Under the pieces are notes generated by a model. It had not been told where the DNA came from. It saw only the letters and a program-made list of their open reading frames with translations, and searched no databases. Below are positions 1 to 5,522 of a DNA stretch of 7,467 nucleotides, one piece after another; within the stretch, counting starts at the first letter, position 1, and each line of letters opens with the position of its first letter. Made by a program: the position numbers and the translations under genes. The stretch comes from an uncultured Balneolaceae bacterium (lineage in GTDB: Bacteria; Bacteroidota; Rhodothermia; Balneolales; Balneolaceae). Location of the stretch: contig CALJMB010000147.1 in NCBI GenBank assembly GCA_937982515.1, forward strand, positions 1-7,467. The letters are read 5' to 3'.

Positions 1-66
1 CTAGTACAAACACCTTGTAACGGTAGTACAGGTGCCTTGTAACGGTAGTACAGACACCTTGTACGG
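1..66. repeat. Three tandem 21-22 bp repeats
   Basis: Three near-identical units lie head to tail at 2-23, 24-45 and 46-66. Each starts with TAGTACA and ends with CCTTGTAACGG, or with CCTTGTACGG in the third unit, which lacks one A. The middle varies: AACA, GGTG, GACA. Unit 1 is internally self-complementary (TACAA, five-base loop, TTGTA). The variable middles of units 1 and 2 (ACACC and GGTG) could also pair with each other. No spacers separate the units, so this is not a CRISPR array. The array lies at the window edge and may continue to the left. Candidate roles are a protein-binding array at a mobile-element end or part of a structured RNA; neither is proven. Confidence 0.75.
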
Positions 67-288
67 TAAGGAAAAGCCTCTCGTGCTATAAAAACAGGAG
101 GCCTGTGCCGTAGAGTCAGATAGCTGATGTCGGTACGAAGGCCTAAGTCCCTGGAGGTTTTGAAAACCCCGAAGCCTCGGGACAGAATCAGCGTCCGGAT
201 GGATAACCGGCAGATGCGCCCCTGACAGGGTCCCAAACCCTTTCAGGAGTCTTTAGTACAAGCTTAGGTTAAGGAAGCGGGGAATTTG
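67..288. other. Gene-free structured region, possible RNA or mobile-element end
   Basis: No convincing reading frame covers this stretch, but it is rich in hairpins. GCCTC at 76-80 can pair with GAGGC at 98-102, or alternatively ACAGG at 94-98 with CCTGT at 102-106. GTCCC at 147-151 pairs with GGGAC at 179-183 and encloses a GGTTT-TGA-AAACC hairpin at 156-168. CCTGA-C-AGGGT at 221-231 pairs with ACCCT-T-TCAGG at 237-247 around a five-base loop. None is followed by a T-run on either strand, so intrinsic termination is not supported. The density of nested stems beside tandem repeats suggests a structured RNA or the non-coding end of a mobile element lying to the left. I do not recognise the family. 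Confidence 0.35.
221..247. other. Eleven-pair hairpin downstream of the FAH-fold gene
   Basis: Two five-base-pair blocks, CCTGA/TCAGG and AGGGT/ACCCT, are separated by a single C/T mismatch and close a five-base loop (CCCAA). The hairpin lies about 42 bases past the stop codon of the minus-strand FAH-fold gene, where a terminator would be expected. Neither strand shows a following run of T, so it could instead be a 3'-end stabiliser or part of the structured region to its left. Confidence 0.45.
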
Positions 289-1302
289 CTAATCAAACGA
301 GCGGACCCTTACCGGCTTTTCATCTTTTTCAACAATACGAACAGGGTTGCTCAGTGGTCTTCCAAAGCCTTCAAAGGCAACAGTCATCACATCCCCGTCT
401 TCCAGCCGGATGTTTTCGCCAAAACTAAAGGCATCGGCCCCGAGAAAATGAATGTGAACCATCCCCGGAACACAGTGCTGTTCATACTTGAAATGATGAT
501 ATTCCAGATTTTCCAGCGAATGCGCCATATTTTTTTCACCCGATTTAATCGTTGCAGACCACATAACTTTATCACTCCTGGATATGGATACTTCTCCTGT
601 GAGGTCATCAAAGTCACTGTTCAGAATCAGTTCAGGCCCTATAGCCGGGGTTCGGAGTTTGGAAGGCGCCAGGTAGAGGTAGTTCTTTTTTTCCATCACA
701 TGATCGGAAAATTCGTTTGCCACTGCAAAACCCACACGAAAGGGAGTTCCCCCTCTGCTGACATAATAAACGCCTGCAATTTCAGGTTCCTCACCTCCGT
801 CATCGGCATAGGAAGGAACATCCAACGCCTCGCCGAAGCTTCTCAGCGCCGTGCCGTTGCCTTTGAAAAACCACTCGGGCTGTACTCCGACGGTTCCCGG
901 TACGGGTTTTCCGCCCTCTTCCCCCCAAAGGTACATCTCCATACTGTCGGTCAGGCCACTCCCATTTTCCGCCAGCTCTTTGTGCATCTTCTGCCGGTTT
1001 TCGGCGCTGGCCCTGTGGGTCAACCCCGTTCCCGAAAGCATGCAGGCGAGGGGATTATCCGGATGATCAAAGGCGGGGAGAATGTTCCACTTTTCGTTCC
1101 CTGAGTATACGGCATCATAATCGAGGTTTTCATCCGTCAGAATACCCGGTATGACCTCCTGTGGGGACAACCCTTTATCTGTTATTTCCTCAAAAAGGGT
1201 ATAGCAGGATGTAAACTTCTCATCTATCAGAGTAAGGCGAGGTTCATTGACCTTTGCAATTCTCCTTCCCAGGGCAGGGTGATATAACTGAATTAAGCGC
1301 AT
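289..1302 (-). CDS. Fumarylacetoacetase-fold enzyme, AraD1/GguC-like
   Basis: The 337-residue protein resembles the FAH superfamily branch that databases call AraD1 or GguC. The C-terminal half carries the family hallmarks: a GGEEPEIAG segment (residues 169-177) with Glu172 and Glu174 as likely metal ligands, NEFSDH (196-201) with Asp200 as a further candidate ligand, then NYLYLAPSKLR, GPEL, HSLENLEYHHFKY (261-273) and a closing GFGRPLSNP (312-320). Known FAH-fold enzymes use a divalent metal to cleave, hydrate, dehydrate or decarboxylate 2-oxo acids; this branch often sits in sugar-acid loci. Here it follows the AraC-type gene on the same strand after 79 bases, so the two may be co-transcribed. 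Its substrate is unknown. A 2-oxo-acid step feeding alpha-ketoglutarate semialdehyde is an inference from the neighbours. The ATG at 1302 has no Shine-Dalgarno sequence. It is probably cytoplasmic, as no signal peptide is seen. Confidence 0.88.
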   Translation of the reverse strand: MRLIQLYHPALGRRIAKVNEPRLTLIDEKFTSCYTLFEEITDKGLSPQEVIPGILTDENLDYDAVYSGNEKWNILPAFDHPDNPLACMLSGTGLTHRASAENRQKMHKELAENGSGLTDSMEMYLWGEEGGKPVPGTVGVQPEWFFKGNGTALRSFGEALDVPSYADDGGEEPEIAGVYYVSRGGTPFRVGFAVANEFSDHVMEKKNYLYLAPSKLRTPAIGPELILNSDFDDLTGEVSISRSDKVMWSATIKSGEKNMAHSLENLEYHHFKYEQHCVPGMVHIHFLGADAFSFGENIRLEDGDVMTVAFEGFGRPLSNPVRIVEKDEKPVRVRSFD

Positions 1303-1381
1303 ACGGTTGAGTGGTAATGGTTAGGTTGGCGGTGTGCTTTCAGGCCATGCTTGCCCTGTTGCCCGGAATCGATCGGCCCGG

Positions 1382-2323
1382 TCATTCCGACATATACTGA
1401 TACTGTTCTTCAACAGGGTTGCTAAGCGACCGTTCATACTTCTGAACGTATTCGCGGGGCGTCAGGCCGGTATTCCTTTTAAACTGCCGGTTGAAGTTGG
1501 AAATGTTATTATAGCCGCTTTCGTAGCAGATCTGAGAAACATTGAGATCGGTTTTCCGCAGCAGCTTGCACGCCTGGGATATACGGACTTCGTTCAAAAA
1601 CTGCGAAAAAGTCTTTCGTGTTCGCTGCTTAAAAAAGCGGCAAAATGCAGCTTTGCTATAATTGGCAATATCCGCAATGGTTCCCAATTCTATATCCTCT
1701 TTATAATGAGTGAGGATGTAGTTGATGACATCGTTAGCCCTCTTGCTTTCCTGATCGGAGGGAGGGTGCGGGCTGCTTATTTCAGCCAGATATTCGTATC
1801 CCCCCGATTCTGCCAGGTCATATAAGATGGATATGATTTCTATAAAGCGGGGAAAGCCGGATTCGGTAAGTAACCGCTCCATGCGGGGGCCCACACTTTC
1901 AGCCACATCGGTGGAGAACTTAATCCCTCTGTTGGCGCGTTCAACCAGATGCCGAATCAGAGACATTTCTGAAATTTCAAAGAACCCGTCTCCGAGAGAT
2001 TGTTCATGGAAGAAAACAGAAACGGATTGAGACTTCTTATCACTATCCTTTTCGAAATATACCGGGTCGCTCTTAAACAGATGGCTCTGGTTTGAACCGA
2101 TCAGGAACAGGTCTCCCGGGCCGAATGAAGATACGGAGTCACCGATAAACAAGTCGCCCGCTCCCTTTAAGATATAAGCCAGCTGAAGTTCGGGGTGATG
2201 GTGGAGATGATTATAAAAGTGCGGCAAATCATCGAACTGAATAAAGAATCCCCGGCTCTCTGTTTTAGGCAGCTTAAAATAGATGGAGTTCTGTTCTTCC
2301 ATGATACATAATTGTCTTCGCAT
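1382..2323 (-). CDS. AraC/XylS-family transcriptional regulator
   Basis: This 313-residue protein has two parts. An N-terminal cupin-like sensor (about residues 25-85) contains NHLHHHPELQ and a glycine-rich turn ending in GPGDLFLIG. A C-terminal AraC DNA-binding domain (about 197-297) has two helix-turn-helix units: IELGTIADIANYSKAAFCRFF, and NVSQICYESGYNNISNFNRQFK followed by the typical GLTPREY. Length and order match one-component AraC regulators that sense a small molecule. It is divergent from the catabolic genes and shares a 169-bp control region with them, so it probably governs that operon in response to hydroxyproline or an intermediate; this is inference. The start at 2323 lies about 20 bases past a predicted transcription start. 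A second ATG seven codons in (2302) is a credible alternative, because that protein would begin MEEQNSIYFKL. Confidence 0.92.
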   Translation of the reverse strand: MRRQLCIMEEQNSIYFKLPKTESRGFFIQFDDLPHFYNHLHHHPELQLAYILKGAGDLFIGDSVSSFGPGDLFLIGSNQSHLFKSDPVYFEKDSDKKSQSVSVFFHEQSLGDGFFEISEMSLIRHLVERANRGIKFSTDVAESVGPRMERLLTESGFPRFIEIISILYDLAESGGYEYLAEISSPHPPSDQESKRANDVINYILTHYKEDIELGTIADIANYSKAAFCRFFKQRTRKTFSQFLNEVRISQACKLLRKTDLNVSQICYESGYNNISNFNRQFKRNTGLTPREYVQKYERSLSNPVEEQYQYMSE

Positions 2324-2348
2324 TGCGGTTTAGCCAACTTGTTAAACA

Positions 2349-2376
2349 ATTATATATAACATTTGAAGAATTACAA
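2349..2376 (-). promoter_or_regulatory. Predicted promoter of the AraC-type gene
   Basis: Read on the minus strand, a -35-like TTGTAA (2371-2376) is followed after 16 bases by a perfect TATAAT (2349-2354). The same bases also fit the Bacteroidota pattern moderately: TTG, 19 bases, then TATAATTG against the consensus TAnnTTTG. The predicted transcription start falls near 2342, giving a leader of about 20 bases to the ATG at 2323. No other candidate in the divergent region is as good. Confidence 0.5.
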
Positions 2377-2382
2377 GAATTT

Positions 2383-2435
2383 AGTACGAACTCTATACGA
2401 TTTGCCCACTTTTGGAAAATATACTACAGGTATAC
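2383..2435. promoter_or_regulatory. Candidate operator: two pairs of 11-bp-spaced half-sites
   Basis: AGTAC (2383) and TATAC (2394) lie within the similar octamers TAGTACGA and CTATACGA, with starts 11 bp apart. A second pair, TATAC at 2420 and TATAC at 2431, also has an 11-bp step. One helical turn between same-orientation sites is what the two helix-turn-helix units of an AraC-type monomer contact, so each pair could bind one subunit. The sites lie between the divergent promoters, and the second pair overlaps the weak candidate promoter of the catabolic operon. The assignment to this regulator is inference. Confidence 0.35.
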
Positions 2436-2440
2436 AATTG
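2412..2440 (+). promoter_or_regulatory. Weak candidate promoter of the catabolic operon
   Basis: TTG at 2412-2414 is followed after 18 bases by TACAATTG (2433-2440), one base from the Bacteroidota TAnnTTTG element but one base short of its usual spacing. Read as a standard promoter it is TTGGAA, 15 bases, TACAAT, which is also sub-optimal. A weak core overlapping the half-site pair would suit an activator-dependent promoter. The leader to the ATG at 2493 would be about 45-50 bases. Confidence 0.3.
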
Positions 2441-2492
2441 AACCTTTCCTTTTATTGAGGATCAACATTAAATCAAATTATGGGAAGTAACT

Positions 2493-3404
2493 ATGGACGT
2501 ACGTTGGGAAGGTATATACCCCGCAATGACCACTAAATTCCACGAAGATGGATCGCTTGATCTGGATATGTTTGAGAAGAATATCAGGGCTCAGGCCGAT
2601 GCCGGTATTCACGGAATTGTATTAGCCGGTTCGTTGGGAGAAGCCAGTACTTTGACAGAAGAAGAAAGGAACATCCTGCTGAGCAGAACATTGGAGATTA
2701 CGGAAGAGAAAATACCGGTGATCATGAATGTTGCCGAAAAGAGAACGGATGAAGCTGTCAGAGTTGCCCGGCAGGCTCAAAAGAACGGGGCACACGGCCT
2801 GATGATGCTTCCCCCTATTATGTATAAGGCTGATGCGAGAGAGACGGTTGAGTTTTTTAAAGCGGTGGCCAATGCCATAGATATTCCCGTCATGGTTTAT
2901 AACAATCCGGTAGATTACAGTATCGAAGTAACGATCGATATGCTTGAAGAGTTGACAGAGTGCGACAACATACAGGCCATTAAGGAGTCTACAAGGGATC
3001 TGACCAACGTAACCCGCCTGATCAACCGCTTTGGAGACCGTATAAAAATTCTTTGCGGTGTTGATACCATCGCTTTTGAAGCTATGGTTATGGGAGCCGT
3101 CGGCTGGGTGGCGGGGCTGGTCTGCGCTTTCCCCCGCGAAACCGTGGTCATTTATGAACTCATCAGGGCCGGACGAATAGAGGAGGCCCGCAATCTCTTC
3201 CGCTGGTTCCTGCCTCTTCTGGAACTGGATATAAATCCGAAACTTGTTCAAAACATTAAGCTTGCCGAGGTGGCAACCGGCATCGGTACCGAGCATGTAC
3301 GCCCTCCGCGCCTGCCCCTGATCGGTGAGGAACGCCGCCATGTATTGGATGTTATAAATAGTGCGCTTAAGTCACGCCCGGTGGTATCGGACGTATCAAT
3401 TTAA
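2493..3404 (+). CDS. DHDPS-family lyase, probable pyrroline-4-hydroxy-2-carboxylate deaminase
   Basis: The 303-residue TIM-barrel protein has the full DHDPS/NanA-family signature: GSLGE (46-50) at the 2-oxo-acid carboxylate-binding loop, VYNNP (135-139) with catalytic Tyr136, and IKES (163-166) with Schiff-base Lys164. This family includes dihydrodipicolinate synthase, N-acetylneuraminate lyase, 2-keto-3-deoxy-sugar-acid dehydratases and the hydroxyproline-pathway deaminase. The neighbouring epimerase and semialdehyde dehydrogenase favour the last: pyrroline-4-hydroxy-2-carboxylate to alpha-ketoglutarate semialdehyde plus ammonia. An L-2-keto-3-deoxyarabonate dehydratase, which gives the same product, is the main alternative. 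Lysine biosynthesis is unlikely in this context. The ATG at 2493 follows a weak GGGAAG (2482-2487), and an out-of-frame ATG lies at 2480. It is the first gene of the plus-strand set. Confidence 0.88.
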   Translation: MDVRWEGIYPAMTTKFHEDGSLDLDMFEKNIRAQADAGIHGIVLAGSLGEASTLTEEERNILLSRTLEITEEKIPVIMNVAEKRTDEAVRVARQAQKNGAHGLMMLPPIMYKADARETVEFFKAVANAIDIPVMVYNNPVDYSIEVTIDMLEELTECDNIQAIKESTRDLTNVTRLINRFGDRIKILCGVDTIAFEAMVMGAVGWVAGLVCAFPRETVVIYELIRAGRIEEARNLFRWFLPLLELDINPKLVQNIKLAEVATGIGTEHVRPPRLPLIGEERRHVLDVINSALKSRPVVSDVSI

Positions 3405-3410
3405 CAGTTG

Positions 3411-3480
3411 ATTTCTAAGCTCTGCTTATTATACTGTGTTGAACCGGGTGTCGCCAGCGAACACAGTGTGAGTTAGAAAT
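3411..3480. repeat. 70-nt foldback after the DHDPS-family gene
   Basis: ATTTCTAA-G-CTC (3411-3422) pairs with GAGTTAGAAAT (3470-3480), leaving one bulged G. Inside it ACTGTGTT (3433-3440) pairs perfectly with AACACAGT (3460-3467) around a 19-base loop. It begins six bases after the stop codon. No T-run follows, so it looks more like a 3'-end stabiliser, an attenuator or a small inverted-repeat insertion than an intrinsic terminator. Confidence 0.6.
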
Positions 3481-3502
3481 AAAGAATGAGGCACTTGTTA
3501 TT

Positions 3503-3641
3503 CTCCCCCTGAGGGGAGATGAATGAATGGGGTGTTCGCCATTCGTTCTGAGGGGTGTCTGGGTACGAGGGCTGTTGCCTTGATAACACCCCTCGCATCC
3601 ACACGGGAACGGCCGCGTGGATGAGCTCCCCTCAAGGGGAG
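3503..3641. repeat. Cloverleaf inverted-repeat element, MITE- or REP-like
   Basis: The ends (3503-3518 and 3626-3641) are complementary at 15 of 16 positions, and each is itself nearly palindromic (CTCCCC and GGGGAG). Between them are three hairpins: 3521-3548 (10 pairs, one G-T), 3550-3594 (9 perfect pairs, 27-base loop) and 3596-3623 (9 of 10 pairs). The two side hairpins are both 28 nt with 8-base loops. Linkers are 2, 1, 1 and 2 nt, so the layout is mirror-symmetric. No coding sequence is present and no target duplication is clear. It is too large and wrongly shaped for a tRNA. A non-autonomous mobile repeat is the likeliest explanation. Confidence 0.7.
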
Positions 3642-3717
3642 AGGGGGCTAAAAATACCCTTACAACATTCGTATCTCGAACTCACTTTAATATAAAACCG
3701 AATTAAAACACAAGCTC

Positions 3718-5262
3718 ATGATCAAAGGTGATAATGTAATCGGATATACCACATCCAAAGAAGGATCGGAAGTATTGCAGGCATACCAGCCAAAGGAAAA
3801 CAAATCATTCCCCGAGTCCTTTCATGTGGCGACAGAAAAAGAAGTGAACCTGGCTCTGGAAAAAGCGCGGGAAGCGTTCCTGGAGTACCGCAGCTACAGC
3901 GGTAAGCAGAAAGCCAAATTTCTGGAGGCCATAGCTGATGGAATTGAAAATCTGGGGGAGGAGCTGATTTCCCGTGCTTCAGCTGAATCCGGGCTTCCCA
4001 CAGGCCGCCTGGAAGGGGAAAGAGGGCGAACCTGTGGACAGCTTCGAATGTTCGCCGAACTTCTCAGAGAAGGTTCCTGGGTAGATGCGCACATAAACGA
4101 AGCAGGGCCGGATCTGCGGCGTATGATGTTCCCCATCGGGCCGGTAGCCGTATTCGGTGCCAGTAACTTTCCACTGGCTTTTTCTACAGCCGGCGGCGAC
4201 ACGGCATCGGCTCTTGCAGCCGGTTGCCCGGTTGTGGTAAAGGGCCACGAATCTCACCCCGGCACCAATGAACTGGTGGCTGGAGCTATTGCAGAAGCGG
4301 CTAAAAAGACCGGCATGCCCGATGGTGTGTTCAGCTCTCTGAACGGCGGTCCCGCTGTCGGTTCGGCCATCGTCCGGCATCCGCTCACCAAAGCGGTCGG
4401 GTTTACCGGCTCTTTCGGTGGAGGTAAAGCCATTTATGACCTGGCGCAGCAACGCGATGAACCTATTCCGGTCTACGCCGAGATGGGTAGCGTTAACCCC
4501 GTATTTCTGCTAGATCAAAAACTCTCATCCGCTGCGGAAGAACTGGCCGATATGTATGCCGGCTCCGTTACCCAGGGTGTCGGGCAGTTTTGTACCAATC
4601 CGGGACTCATAATCGGAGTGGAAGGCGAGGGGTTGGCTCAGTTCGCCCATTCACTTTCCGAAAAGATGAACGCGATTCAGCCCGATTGTATGCTGAATCC
4701 GAAGATCGCCAAAGCGTACAGGGAAAGGAGAGCCACGGTTCTGGAGCAGTCAGGTATAGAAGTGCTGGTTGAACCGGCTGAGGAGACAAACAACCACGGA
4801 GCGGCGGCCGTGGCAAGCATACCGGCGGAGGGTTTTCTTGCCAATGAAGTGCTAAGCCAGGAAGTTTTCGGCCCGTTTACCCTGGTCATCTCCTGCAGCG
4901 GCAGGCAGCAGATGCAGCAGGTGGCTGAACACCTGGAAGGCCAGCTTACCGTAACATTTATGGGAACCGATCAGGAACTGCAAGAGCACAGAACCCTGAT
5001 TGATACGTGCAGAGAAAAAGCAGGCCGGGTCATCTTTAACGGAGTGCCGACCGGAGTGGCCGTCAACCACGCCATGCATCACGGAGGGCCGTTCCCCGCC
5101 ACCACAGATTCCAAGCACACCTCGGTGGGTACTACAGCAATTTACCGTTTTGTGCGGCCTGTTTCTTTCCAGGACTGCCCGGAAGAGTTGCTTCCTGATG
5201 AGCTCAAAACAGATAACCCGCTGGGAATCTGGCGGATGGTCAATGGTGAGTTCACAAAATAA
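3718..5262 (+). CDS. Aldehyde dehydrogenase, probable alpha-ketoglutarate semialdehyde dehydrogenase
   Basis: The 514-residue protein is a complete aldehyde dehydrogenase of the alpha-ketoglutarate semialdehyde (KGSADH) type, oxidising 2,5-dioxopentanoate to alpha-ketoglutarate with NAD(P)+. Visible hallmarks are GASNFPLAFS (147-156) with oxyanion-hole Asn150, VVKGHESHPGTNEL (173-186) with cofactor-binding Lys175, the FTGS turn (229-232), EMGSVNP (255-261) with general-base Glu255, and GQFCTNPGL (289-297) with nucleophile Cys292. GHESHPGT and QFCTNPGL are characteristic of this subgroup rather than of betaine- or succinate-semialdehyde enzymes. The length is close to that usual for the subgroup. 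It completes the predicted route from the DHDPS-family product into the TCA cycle. The ATG at 3718 has no Shine-Dalgarno sequence, but the N-terminus aligns with the family's expected start. A 313-bp spacer lies upstream, so it may need its own promoter. Confidence 0.92.
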   Translation: MIKGDNVIGYTTSKEGSEVLQAYQPKENKSFPESFHVATEKEVNLALEKAREAFLEYRSYSGKQKAKFLEAIADGIENLGEELISRASAESGLPTGRLEGERGRTCGQLRMFAELLREGSWVDAHINEAGPDLRRMMFPIGPVAVFGASNFPLAFSTAGGDTASALAAGCPVVVKGHESHPGTNELVAGAIAEAAKKTGMPDGVFSSLNGGPAVGSAIVRHPLTKAVGFTGSFGGGKAIYDLAQQRDEPIPVYAEMGSVNPVFLLDQKLSSAAEELADMYAGSVTQGVGQFCTNPGLIIGVEGEGLAQFAHSLSEKMNAIQPDCMLNPKIAKAYRERRATVLEQSGIEVLVEPAEETNNHGAAAVASIPAEGFLANEVLSQEVFGPFTLVISCSGRQQMQQVAEHLEGQLTVTFMGTDQELQEHRTLIDTCREKAGRVIFNGVPTGVAVNHAMHHGGPFPATTDSKHTSVGTTAIYRFVRPVSFQDCPEELLPDELKTDNPLGIWRMVNGEFTK

Positions 5263-5522
5263 GGATCTATAACACCTTGAGTGGTTAAGACCATACCTTG
5301 AATGTGATGAACGGTATCTGAGTGGCTACAGCAAGGGATAAAGCTGTCAGCTTTCAGTCATCAGCTATCAGTCGGGATAGTCAAAACTATCGCAGCTGAA
5401 TGCTGAACGCTGATAGCTTTCCGAAACACTAAGTACAACTACTTAATGCTTAATCTATATCACTGGCCGGAAGTCTTTAGTAGAGACATATAACTCTGCA
5501 CGTTTTAAATAATTATTTATCG
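5263..5522. other. Gene-free spacer with a long foldback
   Basis: This 260-bp gap holds no convincing gene. Its centre is an 81-nt foldback (5340-5420). A smaller hairpin, TAAGTA-CAAC-TACTTA, follows at 5430-5445. The last 30 bases are very A/T-rich and run into the reductase ATG without a Shine-Dalgarno sequence. I see no promoter I would defend. Confidence 0.75.
5340..5420. repeat. 81-nt foldback built of AGCTNTCAG-like units
   Basis: The arms 5340-5366 and 5394-5420 are complementary over 27 positions: 22 Watson-Crick pairs, two G-T pairs and three mismatches. The 27-base interior contains a second hairpin, GATAGT (5376-5381) with ACTATC (5386-5391), around CAAA. Both arms are made of degenerate short units such as AGCTGTCAG, CTTTCAG, AGCTATCAG and, inverted, CTGATAGCT. 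Such units recur in intergenic DNA of many bacteria. It is likely a dispersed repeat. No T-run follows, so it is not a standard terminator. Confidence 0.65.

Larger units (their letters stand above)
3405..3717. other. Gene-free spacer with two foldback elements
   Basis: This 313-bp gap separates two genes expected to be co-transcribed. It holds no convincing gene. Most of it is taken up by a 70-nt foldback (3411-3480) and a 139-nt cloverleaf inverted repeat (3503-3641). The remaining 76 bases before the aldehyde dehydrogenase ATG are A/T-rich, with no clear promoter or Shine-Dalgarno sequence. Confidence 0.8.

Noticed and set aside
1..66. CRISPR array
   Set aside because: The 21-22 bp units are directly adjacent with no unique spacers, and only three are present.
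286..1104. 272-codon plus-strand frame opposite the FAH-fold gene
   Set aside because: It lies antisense within a gene with clear family motifs, starts at TTG, and its translation has no recognisable domain. It is a shadow frame.
1364..1389. CGGAAT...ATTCCG hairpin overlapping the AraC-type stop codon
   Set aside because: It has only six pairs, a 14-base loop and no T-run. It is too weak to call a terminator.
2622..3341. 239-codon minus-strand frame opposite the DHDPS-family gene
   Set aside because: It is fully nested in a gene with intact catalytic residues, and its product has no family features.
3503..3641. tRNA or tRNA-like gene suggested by the cloverleaf
   Set aside because: It is 139 nt with a 16-pair end stem and a 27-nt central loop. 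There are no T-loop, D-loop or CCA features.
5292..5319. ATACC...GGTAT inverted repeat after the aldehyde dehydrogenase gene
   Set aside because: A five-base stem with a long, largely unpaired loop is expected by chance in a spacer of this size.
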